Part shown: piece after piece, positions 36,054 to 44,066 of the stretch
How positions within the stretch are numbered: the stretch's first letter is position 1
How the letters are laid out: the number at the start of each line of letters is the position of its first letter
DNA from: Acetobacteraceae bacterium AT-5844
GTDB lineage: Bacteria > Pseudomonadota > Alphaproteobacteria > Acetobacterales > Acetobacteraceae
Direction of reading: 5' to 3'
Assembly: GCA_000245075.1 (NCBI GenBank)
Contig: JH599933.1
Location: 1-44,346 of the forward strand
Length of the DNA: 44,346 nucleotides
Notes under the pieces: model-generated
Database searches by the model: none
What the model was told of the DNA's origin: nothing
Seen by the model: only the letters and a program-made list of their open reading frames with translations
Program-made: the position numbers and the translations under genes

Positions 36054-36077
36054 GTTCCATATCGTTGGTGAGTGCGC

Positions 36078-36713
36078 CTAGCGTTTGACCAGATGCGCGG
36101 CGGCGGGGCGGCGGTGTTCCCAGTCCTCGCGCTCGAGTTCAGGCGTGTCGTCCTCTGCCGCAGGATAGCCGATGCAGAGATAGCCGATGAAGCGCCAGTG
36201 GGCGGGGACGTCCAGCGCGGCGGCGACGCCGGTGGGGTCGAGGATGGAGACCCAGCCGAGGCCGATGCCTTCCGCGCGGGCGGCGAGCCAGATGGTGTGG
36301 ATGGCCATGGCTGCCGAATAGGCCACCGTCTCCGGCATGGTGGCGCGGCCGAGGCCGTGGCCCTGCTCCGGGTCGGGCTCGGCGAAGACGGCCAGGTGGC
36401 AGGGGGCTTCGTCCAGCCCGGCGAGCTTCAGGCGGGCGTAGTTGGCGGCGCGGCCCTTCTCCTGGGCGGAGAGGGCGGCGGCGTTGGCCTCGGTGAAATT
36501 CGCCCGGATGGCGGCGCGGCGGGCGGGGTCCTCCACCAGCACGAAGCGCCAGGGCTGGCTGAGGCCGACCGAGGGGGCGAGGTTCGCCAGTTCCAGCAGC
36601 GCGGTGAGCCGCTCGGGTGGGAGGGGCGTGGGGCGGAAATGGCGCACGTCCCGCCGCCATTCGAACAGCATGCGCAGGCGGTCGCGGAAATTGCTGTCGA
36701 AGGCGGGGGACAT
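36078..36713 (-). CDS. bluB: 5,6-dimethylbenzimidazole synthase (BluB)
   Basis: Flavin-destructase of the nitroreductase fold that converts reduced FMN into dimethylbenzimidazole, the lower ligand of vitamin B12. The 211-residue protein carries FEWRRDVRHFRPTPL, LAPSVGLSQPWRFVLV, LDEAPCHLAVFAEPD and GHGLGRATMPETVAYSAAMA, all typical of BluB rather than general nitroreductases. It starts at ATG 36713, 20 bases after the epimerase stop codon, so it is probably the last gene of that operon. No cobalamin riboswitch or other cob genes are visible here. Confidence 0.92.
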   Translation of the reverse strand: MSPAFDSNFRDRLRMLFEWRRDVRHFRPTPLPPERLTALLELANLAPSVGLSQPWRFVLVEDPARRAAIRANFTEANAAALSAQEKGRAANYARLKLAGLDEAPCHLAVFAEPDPEQGHGLGRATMPETVAYSAAMAIHTIWLAARAEGIGLGWVSILDPTGVAAALDVPAHWRFIGYLCIGYPAAEDDTPELEREDWEHRRPAAAHLVKR

Positions 36714-36733
36714 GACGGGGCCTTGGGCGGTTG

Positions 36734-37750
36734 TCAGCGGATCTGGTGGTATTCGCGGTACCATTCAACAAAGCGGCGGAGGCCATCTTCCAGCAGGGTG
36801 TGCGGGGCGAAGCCGATGGCGGCGCGGAGGGCGGAGACATCGGCCCAGGTGCGTTCAACGTCGCCGGGCTGCATGGGCAGGTCGATGCGGTTGGCTTTCT
36901 TGCCCGTCAGGCGCTCCAGGATGGCGAGGAACTCGTCCACCTTCACCGGGGTGTCGTTGCCGATGTTAAAGAGGCGGTGGGGCGTGGCCGGGGCGACGCG
37001 GCCGGGTTCGTCTTCCTCTTCAGGGGCGCGCGGGGTCAGGCGGGCGATGGCTTCGACGATTTCGTCGATATAAGTGAAATCGCGCCAGACATTGCCGTGG
37101 TTGAAGACCTTGATGGGCGTGCCCGCGAACAATGCGCGGGTGAAGCCCCAATAGGCCATGTCCGGCCGGCCCATCGGCCCGTAGACGGTGAAGAAGCGCA
37201 GGCCGGTGACGGGGATGCGGTAGAGATGCGCATAGGTCTGCGCCATCAGCTCGTTGGAGCGCTTGGTGGCGGCGTAGAGGCTGACGGGTTGTTCCACCGG
37301 GTCCCGCTCGCTGAAGGGAACTTTCGTGTTGGCGCCGTAGACGGAGGAGGATGAGGCGTAGATGAGGTGCCTCACCGGTGTCTCGCGCGCTGCCTCCAGC
37401 ACCTCCAGGAAGCCGTTCAGGTTGGAGGCGGCATAGGCGCGCGGGTGCTCGATGGAGTAGCGGACGCCGGCCTGGGCGGCGAGGTGGACGACATAGTCCG
37501 GCTTCGACTCACGCCAGAGGGCGCCGAGAGCGCCGGATTCCGAAAGTTCCACGCGGTGGAAGGTGAAGTTCGGATGCGCCGCCAGCGGCTCCAGCCGCGC
37601 GTGCTTCAGGGCAGGGTCGTAATAGGCGTTGAGGTTGTCGCAACCGGTGACCCGGGCACCCTCGGCGAGCAGGCGGTGAGAGAGCGCGGCGCCGATGAAG
37701 CCGGCGGCGCCGGTGACGAGCACATGCGCGCCCGCGAGGGAGTGGATCAT
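36734..37750 (-). CDS. NAD-dependent nucleotide-sugar epimerase (UDP-glucuronate 4-epimerase-like)
   Basis: Extended short-chain dehydrogenase of 338 residues. The N-terminal Rossmann motif is VLVTGAAGFIGAALSHRLL, and the catalytic segment has SSSSVYGANTKVPFSE followed by YAATKRSNELM (Tyr-x3-Lys). YDPALKHARLEPL near residue 45, VRYSIEHPRAYAASNLNGFL and FTVYGPMGRPDMAYWGFTRA are typical of UDP-glucuronate 4-epimerases, which make UDP-galacturonate for capsule or lipopolysaccharide. It begins two bases after the glycosyltransferase stop codon, so the pair is one operon acting on surface polysaccharide. Confidence 0.92.
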   Translation of the reverse strand: MIHSLAGAHVLVTGAAGFIGAALSHRLLAEGARVTGCDNLNAYYDPALKHARLEPLAAHPNFTFHRVELSESGALGALWRESKPDYVVHLAAQAGVRYSIEHPRAYAASNLNGFLEVLEAARETPVRHLIYASSSSVYGANTKVPFSERDPVEQPVSLYAATKRSNELMAQTYAHLYRIPVTGLRFFTVYGPMGRPDMAYWGFTRALFAGTPIKVFNHGNVWRDFTYIDEIVEAIARLTPRAPEEEDEPGRVAPATPHRLFNIGNDTPVKVDEFLAILERLTGKKANRIDLPMQPGDVERTWADVSALRAAIGFAPHTLLEDGLRRFVEWYREYHQIR

Positions 37751-37752
37751 GG

Positions 37753-40014
37753 TCAGGGCGTTGCCGGAAGCACGGTGTTGAAGCTGTGGTCTTCGAGGAA
37801 AGTGATGCGCGCCGCGTGGTCTTCCAGCCGGCAGAGCATGAGGTTGATGAGGCCGACGCCCAGGCGCCGGGCCTCGCCGAATTGCAGGGCGTATTGGCCC
37901 TCGCCGCTGTCGATGTCCAGGACCAAGGTGGGGCCGGAGGGAGCGGGCAGGTCGAACAGGCAGGTCTGGGTCTCGCCGGCCTGGAGGGTGACGAGGAAGG
38001 TGCTGGTGGGGCCGCCGGGAGTGTGGAAGCGGAATTCCACCTCCATGTCCGCAGGTGCGCGCAGGGTGAGGCAGGCGCGCAGGGGGGCATCGGCGCCCGG
38101 CGGGAGGGGCAGGCGCAGCGTGGCGATGCCGGCCATGGTGGAGACGCCCCAATTCTCCAGCGGGTACCAGCCGGAGCCATCCCGTATCAGGTCCGCCATG
38201 GCGGGAGCCAGAGCGGGGGTGGGGCTTTCCATCCGCCGCAGGGCGTAGGTCTGGCCGAGGGCGAGGGGCGCGGCCTCGGCCACGGGGCGGGCAGGGAGCG
38301 AGGCGAGCTGGCGGATGGCGGCGAGGGCGTCGTCCTTCACCGCATCCCATGTCCGCGGGCGGTCCTGCGCGCGGATGCGCTGTTCCTGCGCGGCGCGGTA
38401 GGCGGGGTCGAGGATCACCTTTTCCAGCGTTGCCGTGAGGTCCGGCAGGCTTTGCGGCGTGAAGTAGGTGGCGACTTCGCCGCCGGCCTCGACCAGGGCG
38501 GAGTGGCGCGGGGTGACGGTGACCTTGCCATGGGCCAGTGCCTCGGTGATCGGCAGGCCCCAGCCTTCGTAATGGCTGTTGTAGACGGTGAAGGTGCAGG
38601 ATTCGTAGAGCGCGTCCAGCTCCTGGTCCGACACATGGGGCAGCATGAGCACGTGCCGGCCGAGTTCGGGCGAGGTGTTCAGCAGGTTGAGCGCGGCCTC
38701 CGAGTGCCAGCCGGGCTTGCCGACGCAGACCAGGCGCGGAATGGCATCCGGCCCGTGCTGGCGCAGCAATTGCAGCCAGGCGCTGAAGACCAGCAGATGG
38801 TTCTTCCGGCTTTCCAGCGTCGCGACGAAGAGGGCGAAGCTTTCACCGGGGCGCAGGTCTCGCAGGGCCTCGGACTGCGCTTCCGACTGGCGCGGGGGGA
38901 GGAGGCCGCGCGGGTCGGCATCCAGCCGCACCACATGGGCGGGCGGGGTGAGGCCGGCGCCCAGGGCCTCCGTGTGTTCCCGCACGTCCCGCCGCGTATT
39001 TTCCGAATTGCAGAGCAGGCCGTGCGCGTGCAGGCCGAGTGCGCTGAACCAGCGGACATAGGAGTGGACGAGGGTGGAGAGGCAGTGCTCCGGCACGATG
39101 AGCGGCACGCAGTCGTGCACGAAGGGCACGTAGCGGACGCCCTGTTCCCGCTGCACCTGCCGCAGCGCGCGGAAATAGTCCGTCAGGCTCCAGGAATTGC
39201 CGAGATTGACCAGCATGGCATTCGCCGGGAAGCGCAGCGCCGGGGTGGCGTTGAGGCGGCGGCGGATGGCGTCCCGCAGCTGGATCCATTCGCCTTCCTC
39301 CGGGTCCGAGCCGGTGGCGGAGAGGGCGCAGAGGCGGGCGAAGGCGTTGCGGTCCAGCGGCTTCCAGACGCGCAGGCGGTTGTCGAAGAAGGCCAGGGTG
39401 ATGGCCATGTCCGGCGCGGGCGAGGCCAGGGCGCGGGTGATGATGCCGGATTGCACGCGCTGGATGCCGGTGGGGGTGCGGCGGTCCGTGAAGTAGTGCA
39501 GCAGGTCCGTGATATCGAGCACCAGGTTGATGGTGTTCGGGCCCGGCGCGGGCTGCGGCGCGGGGCGGAAGGGGGCGAAGCGCGGGTCGCTGTCCTGCGC
39601 CGGGGAGAGGGCGGCGCGGTCGGCGGCGTCGATTTCGGGGCCGGTGAGCCATTCGGCGGTGGCGGCGGTCTCGATGCGCGCGGCCTGGCTCGCGGGGTTC
39701 ATGGCGAGGGCGCGGCGATAGGTGCGCGCGGCCTCGTGCCAGCGGCCGAGCACCTTCTGGGCATGGCCGATCTGCACCTGGAGGTCGGCATCCTCGGGCG
39801 CGTAGGCCTCGGCTTCACGGTAGCGGGCGAGGGCCTCCGCGACCTTGCCGCCTTCCTCCAGGCAATGGCCTTCCTGGACGAGGATGCCCCAGTCATCCGG
39901 CCGGAGGGCCAAATAGGCGCGATAGGCTTCGGCGGCGGCGAGCCATTCCCGATTGGCCCTGAATGCTTCGGCGCGGGCCAGTAGCGTATCGGAGTCGTCG
40001 GCCGGAGCTGCCAT
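37753..40014 (-). CDS. TPR-containing glycosyltransferase (GT4-like) with C-terminal beta domain
   Basis: A 753-residue modular protein. Residues about 10-115 hold TPR helices (EWLAAAEAYRAYLALRPDDW, KVAEALARYREAEAYAPED, RWHEAARTYRRALAMNPAS). Residues about 165-580 form a glycosyltransferase with LVLDITDLLHYFTDRRTPTG at the start, LFVATLESRKNHLLVFSAWL in the donor domain and EGWGLPITEALAHG with the two-Glu nucleotide-sugar motif. Residues 600-745 look like a beta-sandwich (FRFHTPGGPTSTFLV, CLFDLPAPSGPTLVLDIDSG). No signal peptide; cytoplasmic or membrane-associated. Operon with the epimerase; likely role in extracellular polysaccharide assembly. Confidence 0.88.
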   Translation of the reverse strand: MAAPADDSDTLLARAEAFRANREWLAAAEAYRAYLALRPDDWGILVQEGHCLEEGGKVAEALARYREAEAYAPEDADLQVQIGHAQKVLGRWHEAARTYRRALAMNPASQAARIETAATAEWLTGPEIDAADRAALSPAQDSDPRFAPFRPAPQPAPGPNTINLVLDITDLLHYFTDRRTPTGIQRVQSGIITRALASPAPDMAITLAFFDNRLRVWKPLDRNAFARLCALSATGSDPEEGEWIQLRDAIRRRLNATPALRFPANAMLVNLGNSWSLTDYFRALRQVQREQGVRYVPFVHDCVPLIVPEHCLSTLVHSYVRWFSALGLHAHGLLCNSENTRRDVREHTEALGAGLTPPAHVVRLDADPRGLLPPRQSEAQSEALRDLRPGESFALFVATLESRKNHLLVFSAWLQLLRQHGPDAIPRLVCVGKPGWHSEAALNLLNTSPELGRHVLMLPHVSDQELDALYESCTFTVYNSHYEGWGLPITEALAHGKVTVTPRHSALVEAGGEVATYFTPQSLPDLTATLEKVILDPAYRAAQEQRIRAQDRPRTWDAVKDDALAAIRQLASLPARPVAEAAPLALGQTYALRRMESPTPALAPAMADLIRDGSGWYPLENWGVSTMAGIATLRLPLPPGADAPLRACLTLRAPADMEVEFRFHTPGGPTSTFLVTLQAGETQTCLFDLPAPSGPTLVLDIDSGEGQYALQFGEARRLGVGLINLMLCRLEDHAARITFLEDHSFNTVLPATP

Positions 40015-40113
40015 GCGGTGTGTGCCTGTCCGTCAGTTGGGCGGAGGTGCAGTCGTAAGCCAGGCGGTGGGGCAGGGCAAATGAGGGATGCCCGCGCCTT
40101 CAGGGAAGCGGTT

Positions 40114-40142
40114 TTGACGTTCATGGGCAAATTCTGTACATT
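40114..40142 (+). promoter_or_regulatory. nhaA promoter
   Basis: TTGACG and TACATT are separated by 17 bases. Transcription from it would start near 40149 and yield a leader of about 85 nucleotides. Confidence 0.65.
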
Positions 40143-40148
40143 TTGTCA

Positions 40149-40233
40149 CCTTCCCTGGGCTGTGTGCTGCGTGCGCCCAGGGATCAGCACCCCAACGGAG
40201 ACAGGTATCAACGTTATTCCGTGAGGAGTGCGC
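40149..40233 (+). promoter_or_regulatory. Structured nhaA leader with H-type pseudoknot (candidate riboswitch)
   Basis: CCCTGGGC (40153-40160) pairs with GCCCAGGG (40175-40182). GTGCTG in its loop (40164-40169) is complementary to CAGCAC (40185-40190) just downstream, giving an H-type pseudoknot with 8- and 6-bp stems. A second hairpin, ACGGA (40195-40199) with TCCGT (40218-40222), ends at the base before the Shine-Dalgarno sequence GAGGAG. Lithium/sodium-sensing nhaA leader RNAs are known; whether this belongs to one of those classes is untested. Confidence 0.55.
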
Positions 40234-41439
40234 ATGACTCACCTCGCCCGGGCCGGCCGTGTTCAGAACACGTTCCGGCGCTTTCTCGATAATGAGTCCT
40301 CTGGTGGGCTCGTGCTGATGGCGGTGGCCGTGCTGGCCATCATCACTGCCAATTCAGCGGCCGCGGCAGAGTATTTCGCCGGGCTGCACGCCTATATCGG
40401 CCCGCTCAGCGTGCAGCATTGGATCAATGACGCGTTGATGGCGCTGTTCTTCCTGCTGGTTGGGCTGGAGCTGAAGCGCGAGATGCTGGACGGGCAGCTC
40501 GCCACCTGGAGCCGCCGGGTGCTGCCAGGGGTAGCGGCGGCGGGCGGCATGCTGGCGCCGGCGCTGATCTACCTCATCTTTAATGGTGGTGATCCGGCAG
40601 CGGCGCGGGGCTGGGCGATACCGGCGGCGACGGACATTGCCTTCGCGCTCGGCGTTCTGTCGCTGCTCGGGCCGCGTGTGCCCGTGTCCTTGAAGGTGTT
40701 TCTCGCGGCGCTGGCGATCATCGATGATCTGGGTGCCGTCGTCATCATTGCCCTGTTCTACAGCGGCAATCTGTCGCTGCCGGATCTGGCGGGCGCCGCC
40801 GCCGTGTTGGGCCTGCTGGTGGTGCTGAACCGGCGCGGGGTGATGAGCCTGGCGCCGTATCTGCTGCTGGGGGCCGTGCTCTGGCTGTTGGTGCTGCGCT
40901 CGGGCGTGCATGCGACTCTGGCGGGTGTGCTGCTGGCGCTGACCATCCCGATCCGCCTGACGCCGGGCACGCCGGAGGCCAAGGTGCAGGAATCGCCCCT
41001 GCATCGGTTGGAGCATTGGCTGCAACGGCCGGTGGCCTTCCTGGTGGTGCCGATTTTCGGCTTTGCCAATGCCGGTGTTTCTTTCTCGGGCGTGACGCCG
41101 GCTGTGCTGGTGGAGCCGCTGACGCTGGGCGTGGCCGGGGGGCTGCTGCTCGGCAAGCTGTTGGGGGTGTTTGGGGCCACGGCGGTGATGGTGCGGCTGA
41201 AGCTGGCAGACCTGCCGGCCGGGGCGAGCTGGGGGCAGATGTTCGGCGTCTCTCTGCTCTGCGGTATCGGTTTCACCATGAGCCTGTTCATCGGGCTGCT
41301 GGCCTTCGATGAGCCGGCCATGCAGGACAAGGTGAAGTTCGGCATCCTCGCTGGCTCGCTGGCGGCGGGGCTGCTGGGGTATCTCGTGCTGCGGATGACA
41401 TCCCGCGAAGGCAAGGCGCCGGGAACCCGGGGCGCCTGA
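40234..41439 (+). CDS. nhaA: Na+/H+ antiporter NhaA
   Basis: Inner-membrane sodium/proton antiporter of 401 residues with about twelve helices. The conserved sites are present: the transport pair Asp-Asp in [20 protein letters not shown], Asp in [39 protein letters not shown] near the N-terminus and [16 protein letters not shown] in the C-terminal half. The ATG at 40234 is preceded by GAGGAG; a GTG six bases earlier would leave the ribosome-binding site inside the gene. Transcribed alone from the promoter at 40114 with a structured leader. Confidence 0.97.
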   Translation: MTHLARAGRVQNTFRRFLDNESSGGLVLMAVAVLAIITANSAAAAEYFAGLHAYIGPLSVQHWINDALMALFFLLVGLELKREMLDGQLATWSRRVLPGVAAAGGMLAPALIYLIFNGGDPAAARGWAIPAATDIAFALGVLSLLGPRVPVSLKVFLAALAIIDDLGAVVIIALFYSGNLSLPDLAGAAAVLGLLVVLNRRGVMSLAPYLLLGAVLWLLVLRSGVHATLAGVLLALTIPIRLTPGTPEAKVQESPLHRLEHWLQRPVAFLVVPIFGFANAGVSFSGVTPAVLVEPLTLGVAGGLLLGKLLGVFGATAVMVRLKLADLPAGASWGQMFGVSLLCGIGFTMSLFIGLLAFDEPAMQDKVKFGILAGSLAAGLLGYLVLRMTSREGKAPGTRGA

Positions 41440-41455
41440 CCGGGTGGCGGAGAGT

Positions 41456-41488
41456 GCCGGGGACAGAGAGCCCCGGCGCCTTTTGTTT
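41456..41488 (+). terminator. Intrinsic terminator of nhaA
   Basis: GCCGGGG (41456-41462) pairs with CCCCGGC (41471-41477), followed three bases later by TTTTGTTT. It lies between the convergent nhaA and methyltransferase genes. Confidence 0.65.
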
Positions 41489-41490
41489 GT

Positions 41491-42261
41491 TCAGCGCAGC
41501 TTCAGGGGCGCGGCGTCCCGCAGGATGGCGGTGGCCGCTTCCGTCCAGCCCCCGGAATCGTGAAGTGTGAGGCCGGGGTGGAGATGGTCCGGCTGGCGGC
41601 TGAGGCGGCGGGCCTGGATGAGGATGCGGCGTGCCGGTTGGCCCGTGCGTGACCACAGGGGCAAAAGAGCGATGCCGGCGCAACGCGCATCCCGGAGCGC
41701 GGTGGCGGCCTCGGAGAAGCGGCCGGCGGGCAGGACGAAGGTAACGGTGCCTTTCTGCGCCAGCGGGGTGGCGAGGGCGGTGGCCCAGTCCTCCAGCAGG
41801 GGGCCGGTGCCGGCATGGGTGGCCTCGGCGCGCAGGCGCAGGGGCGGGGCGGTGCCGCCGGGCCAGTAAGGCGGGTTGGCGCAGGCGTGATGCGGGCGGG
41901 GCTGGTCCCGCAGGAGGCGGCGATCCGCAATGTCGCCGGTGAGGACCGTGACGCGGTCTGCCACGCCGTTGAGAGCGGCGTTGTGGCGAGCGAGGGCGGC
42001 GAGGGCGGGCTCGCGCTCGATCGCAAGGATGTGCAGATCCGGCTGGCGGGCGAGCAGGCAGAGGAAGACGGCACCCGTGCCGCAGCCGCCTTCCAGAATT
42101 ACTTGTCCCGGGCGGGCGGGGATGGCAGCGGCCAAGAGGACGGCATCCAGCCCGGCGCGCAGGCCCTGGAGGGGCTGGCGGAGACGGACGCGGCCATCCA
42201 GCAGCGTGTCTTCGGTGGTTTCGCCGATCGTGCCGGGGATCGGGGGCAGGAGCGGCGTCAT
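41491..42261 (-). CDS. TrmN6-like tRNA1(Val) (adenine-37-N6) methyltransferase family protein
   Basis: SAM-dependent N6-adenine methyltransferase of 256 residues. The N-terminal part TIGETTEDTLLDGRVRLRQP leads to the SAM motif ILEGGCGTGAVFLCLLAR, the ribose-binding acidic residue in AIEREPALAAL and the catalytic ANPPYWPGG. These are the signatures of the YfiC/TrmN6 group; tRNA is the expected substrate but cannot be verified here. The start at ATG 42261 matches the family. Divergent from the polyprenyl synthase gene with 99 bases between. Confidence 0.9.
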   Translation of the reverse strand: MTPLLPPIPGTIGETTEDTLLDGRVRLRQPLQGLRAGLDAVLLAAAIPARPGQVILEGGCGTGAVFLCLLARQPDLHILAIEREPALAALARHNAALNGVADRVTVLTGDIADRRLLRDQPRPHHACANPPYWPGGTAPPLRLRAEATHAGTGPLLEDWATALATPLAQKGTVTFVLPAGRFSEAATALRDARCAGIALLPLWSRTGQPARRILIQARRLSRQPDHLHPGLTLHDSGGWTEAATAILRDAAPLKLR

Positions 42262-42360
42262 GCCAGGGCAACTCCTTGAATTGTCGTGGCCGAGGGCTTG
42301 GCTTGCTGGGCTGGACCCCCGCCGGTATGGTGCGCCCGCCAGCAAGAGGTCAATCCCCGC

Positions 42361-43392
42361 GTGAGCTTCCCCGCCGTACAGAGCCGCACCGATCAGTCGC
42401 CTGCCCCCAATGCGGAGGACGCACTCACCGCGCTGGTCGCGCTGGTGCGTGAGGATCTGGATGCGTGCAACCGCCAGATTATCGAGCGGATGCAGAGCCC
42501 GGTGGCGCTGATTCCGCAGCTGGCGGCGCATCTGATCGCGGCGGGTGGCAAGCGGCTGCGGCCCCTGCTGACGCTCGCGGCGGCGCGGATGTGTGGTTAT
42601 CGCGGTGACCGGCATGTGCGGCTGGCGGCCTGCGTGGAATTCATCCACACCGCCACGCTGCTGCATGACGATGTGGTGGATGAGAGCGATCTTCGCCGCG
42701 GCCGGGCGAGCGCCAATGCGGTGTTCGGCAACCAGGCCAGCGTGCTGGTGGGCGACTTCCTCTTCGCGCGCAGCTTCGAGCTGATGGTGGAGGATGGCTC
42801 GCTGGAAGTGCTGCGCATTCTGTGCAGCGCCTCGGCCACCATCGCCGAAGGCGAGGTGCTGCAGCTCGTCATTCAGAACGACACGTCCTCGACCGAGGCC
42901 CAGTATCTCGACGTGATCGAGGGCAAGACGGCGGCGCTGTTCGCCGCGGCCTCCCGCGTGGGCGCGGTGGTGGCGGACCGGACGGCGGCGGAGGCCGAGG
43001 CGCTGGACGCCTATGGCCGCAACCTCGGGATTGCCTTCCAGCTGGTGGATGACGCGCTCGACTATTCCGCCGAGCAGGAGAAGCTGGGCAAGACGGTGGG
43101 AGATGACTTCCGCGAGGGGAAGATCACCCTGCCGGTGCTGCTGGCCTTCGCCCGGGGCGACGAGGCGGAGAAGGCCTTCTGGAAGCGCGTGCTGGAAGAG
43201 AAGCAGCAAGAGGACGGCGATCTCGCCCATGCGCTGGAACTGATGCAGCGGCACGGGGCGTTTGCCGACACCATTGCCCGCGCGCGCGAGTATGGCGACA
43301 AGGCCATCGCCGCCCTGGCGGGCTTCCAGGACAATGCCGAGAAGCGCGCCCTGGCGGCGGTGGTGGAGTTCTGCATCGCCCGCGCCCACTGA
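42361..43392 (+). CDS. Long-chain polyprenyl (octa-/decaprenyl) diphosphate synthase
   Basis: Builds the isoprenoid tail of ubiquinone from isopentenyl diphosphate. In 343 residues it shows GGKRLRPLLTLAAARMCGY, the first Asp-rich motif LLHDDVVDESDLRRG, GDFLFARSFELM and the second Asp-rich motif QLVDDALDYSAEQEKLGK. The residues before the first Asp-rich motif are small (EFIHTATLLHDD), consistent with a long product; chain length (octaprenyl versus decaprenyl) cannot be decided by eye, and decaprenyl is usual in acetic acid bacteria relatives. Start at GTG 42361 with AAGAGG about 11 bases upstream. Confidence 0.94.
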   Translation: MSFPAVQSRTDQSPAPNAEDALTALVALVREDLDACNRQIIERMQSPVALIPQLAAHLIAAGGKRLRPLLTLAAARMCGYRGDRHVRLAACVEFIHTATLLHDDVVDESDLRRGRASANAVFGNQASVLVGDFLFARSFELMVEDGSLEVLRILCSASATIAEGEVLQLVIQNDTSSTEAQYLDVIEGKTAALFAAASRVGAVVADRTAAEAEALDAYGRNLGIAFQLVDDALDYSAEQEKLGKTVGDDFREGKITLPVLLAFARGDEAEKAFWKRVLEEKQQEDGDLAHALELMQRHGAFADTIARAREYGDKAIAALAGFQDNAEKRALAAVVEFCIARAH

Positions 43393-43419
43393 GGGGCGGG
43401 GCGAAGGCTTTTCACATCG

Positions 43420-44043
43420 TCAGATCTGGCGGTCGTTGAACGGGCCGCCCGGCATCAGAGGATCCCGCGGGTTACGCGTGCGCGGGTTGTCGCTCATCGG
43501 TACCGGCTCTTCCTCATAGCCACGCCAGCCGCCGGCGCGATATTCCGTCTCGCGCAGGGCGGGGTCTACCGGATTGTGACGGGCGAGGATGGCTTCCACC
43601 TCGCCGGCACGGTTTTCCGGCACGCGGGCGGTAACGAGGCTGCCGCCGCGCCGCATGCCCTCCGCATAGACATGCGCGTGCTCTTCGCTCACACCGTGAT
43701 GCACGAGGCTGCCGACGACGCCGCCGGCAACAGCGCCCGCGCCGGCTCCGACGAGGGTCGTTGCGAGCGCGCCCGCGGCGACGAGCGGACCGATACCCGG
43801 GATGGCAAGGGCGCCGAGCGCCGCCGCCAGGCCGGCACCGCCACCCACGAGGGTGCCGAGGGTCGCCCCCAGGCCGGTGCTGGAGCGTTCCTGTTTCGGC
43901 TCAGTCGTGGTCGTGGTGGTGTCCTGCGCGTCGGTGGCGACAATGCCGAGGTCGTCATGCGAGAAGCCGGCGGCTTCCAGATCCCGGATGGCCGCCAGGG
44001 CGTTTTCCCGTGTGTCGTAGAGGCGGGTGATGGTGCGTTGCAT
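43420..44043 (-). CDS. General-stress-protein-17M-like protein with glycine-zipper segment
   Basis: A 207-residue protein. The N-terminal domain (TITRLYDTRENALAAIRDLE, then AAGFSHDDLGIVATD) is the ferredoxin-like fold of general stress protein 17M/YflT. A Gly/Ala-rich hydrophobic stretch with glycine-zipper spacing (residues about 57-112; GTLVGGGAGLAAALGALAIP) may insert in a membrane. A second alpha/beta part follows (GVSEEHAHVYAEGMRRGGSL), and the tail is Pro/Asn-rich. Role in stress is inferred from the family. It may be co-transcribed with the partial gene upstream. Confidence 0.85.
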   Translation of the reverse strand: MQRTITRLYDTRENALAAIRDLEAAGFSHDDLGIVATDAQDTTTTTTEPKQERSSTGLGATLGTLVGGGAGLAAALGALAIPGIGPLVAAGALATTLVGAGAGAVAGGVVGSLVHHGVSEEHAHVYAEGMRRGGSLVTARVPENRAGEVEAILARHNPVDPALRETEYRAGGWRGYEEEPVPMSDNPRTRNPRDPLMPGGPFNDRQI

Positions 44044-44066
44044 AGAGAAGCTCCTTCCTGGCCGTA

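Noticed and set aside
36714-36733. Possible cobalamin riboswitch before bluB.
   Set aside because: Only 20 bases separate bluB from the epimerase gene, too little for a B12 box aptamer, and none is visible within the upstream gene end.
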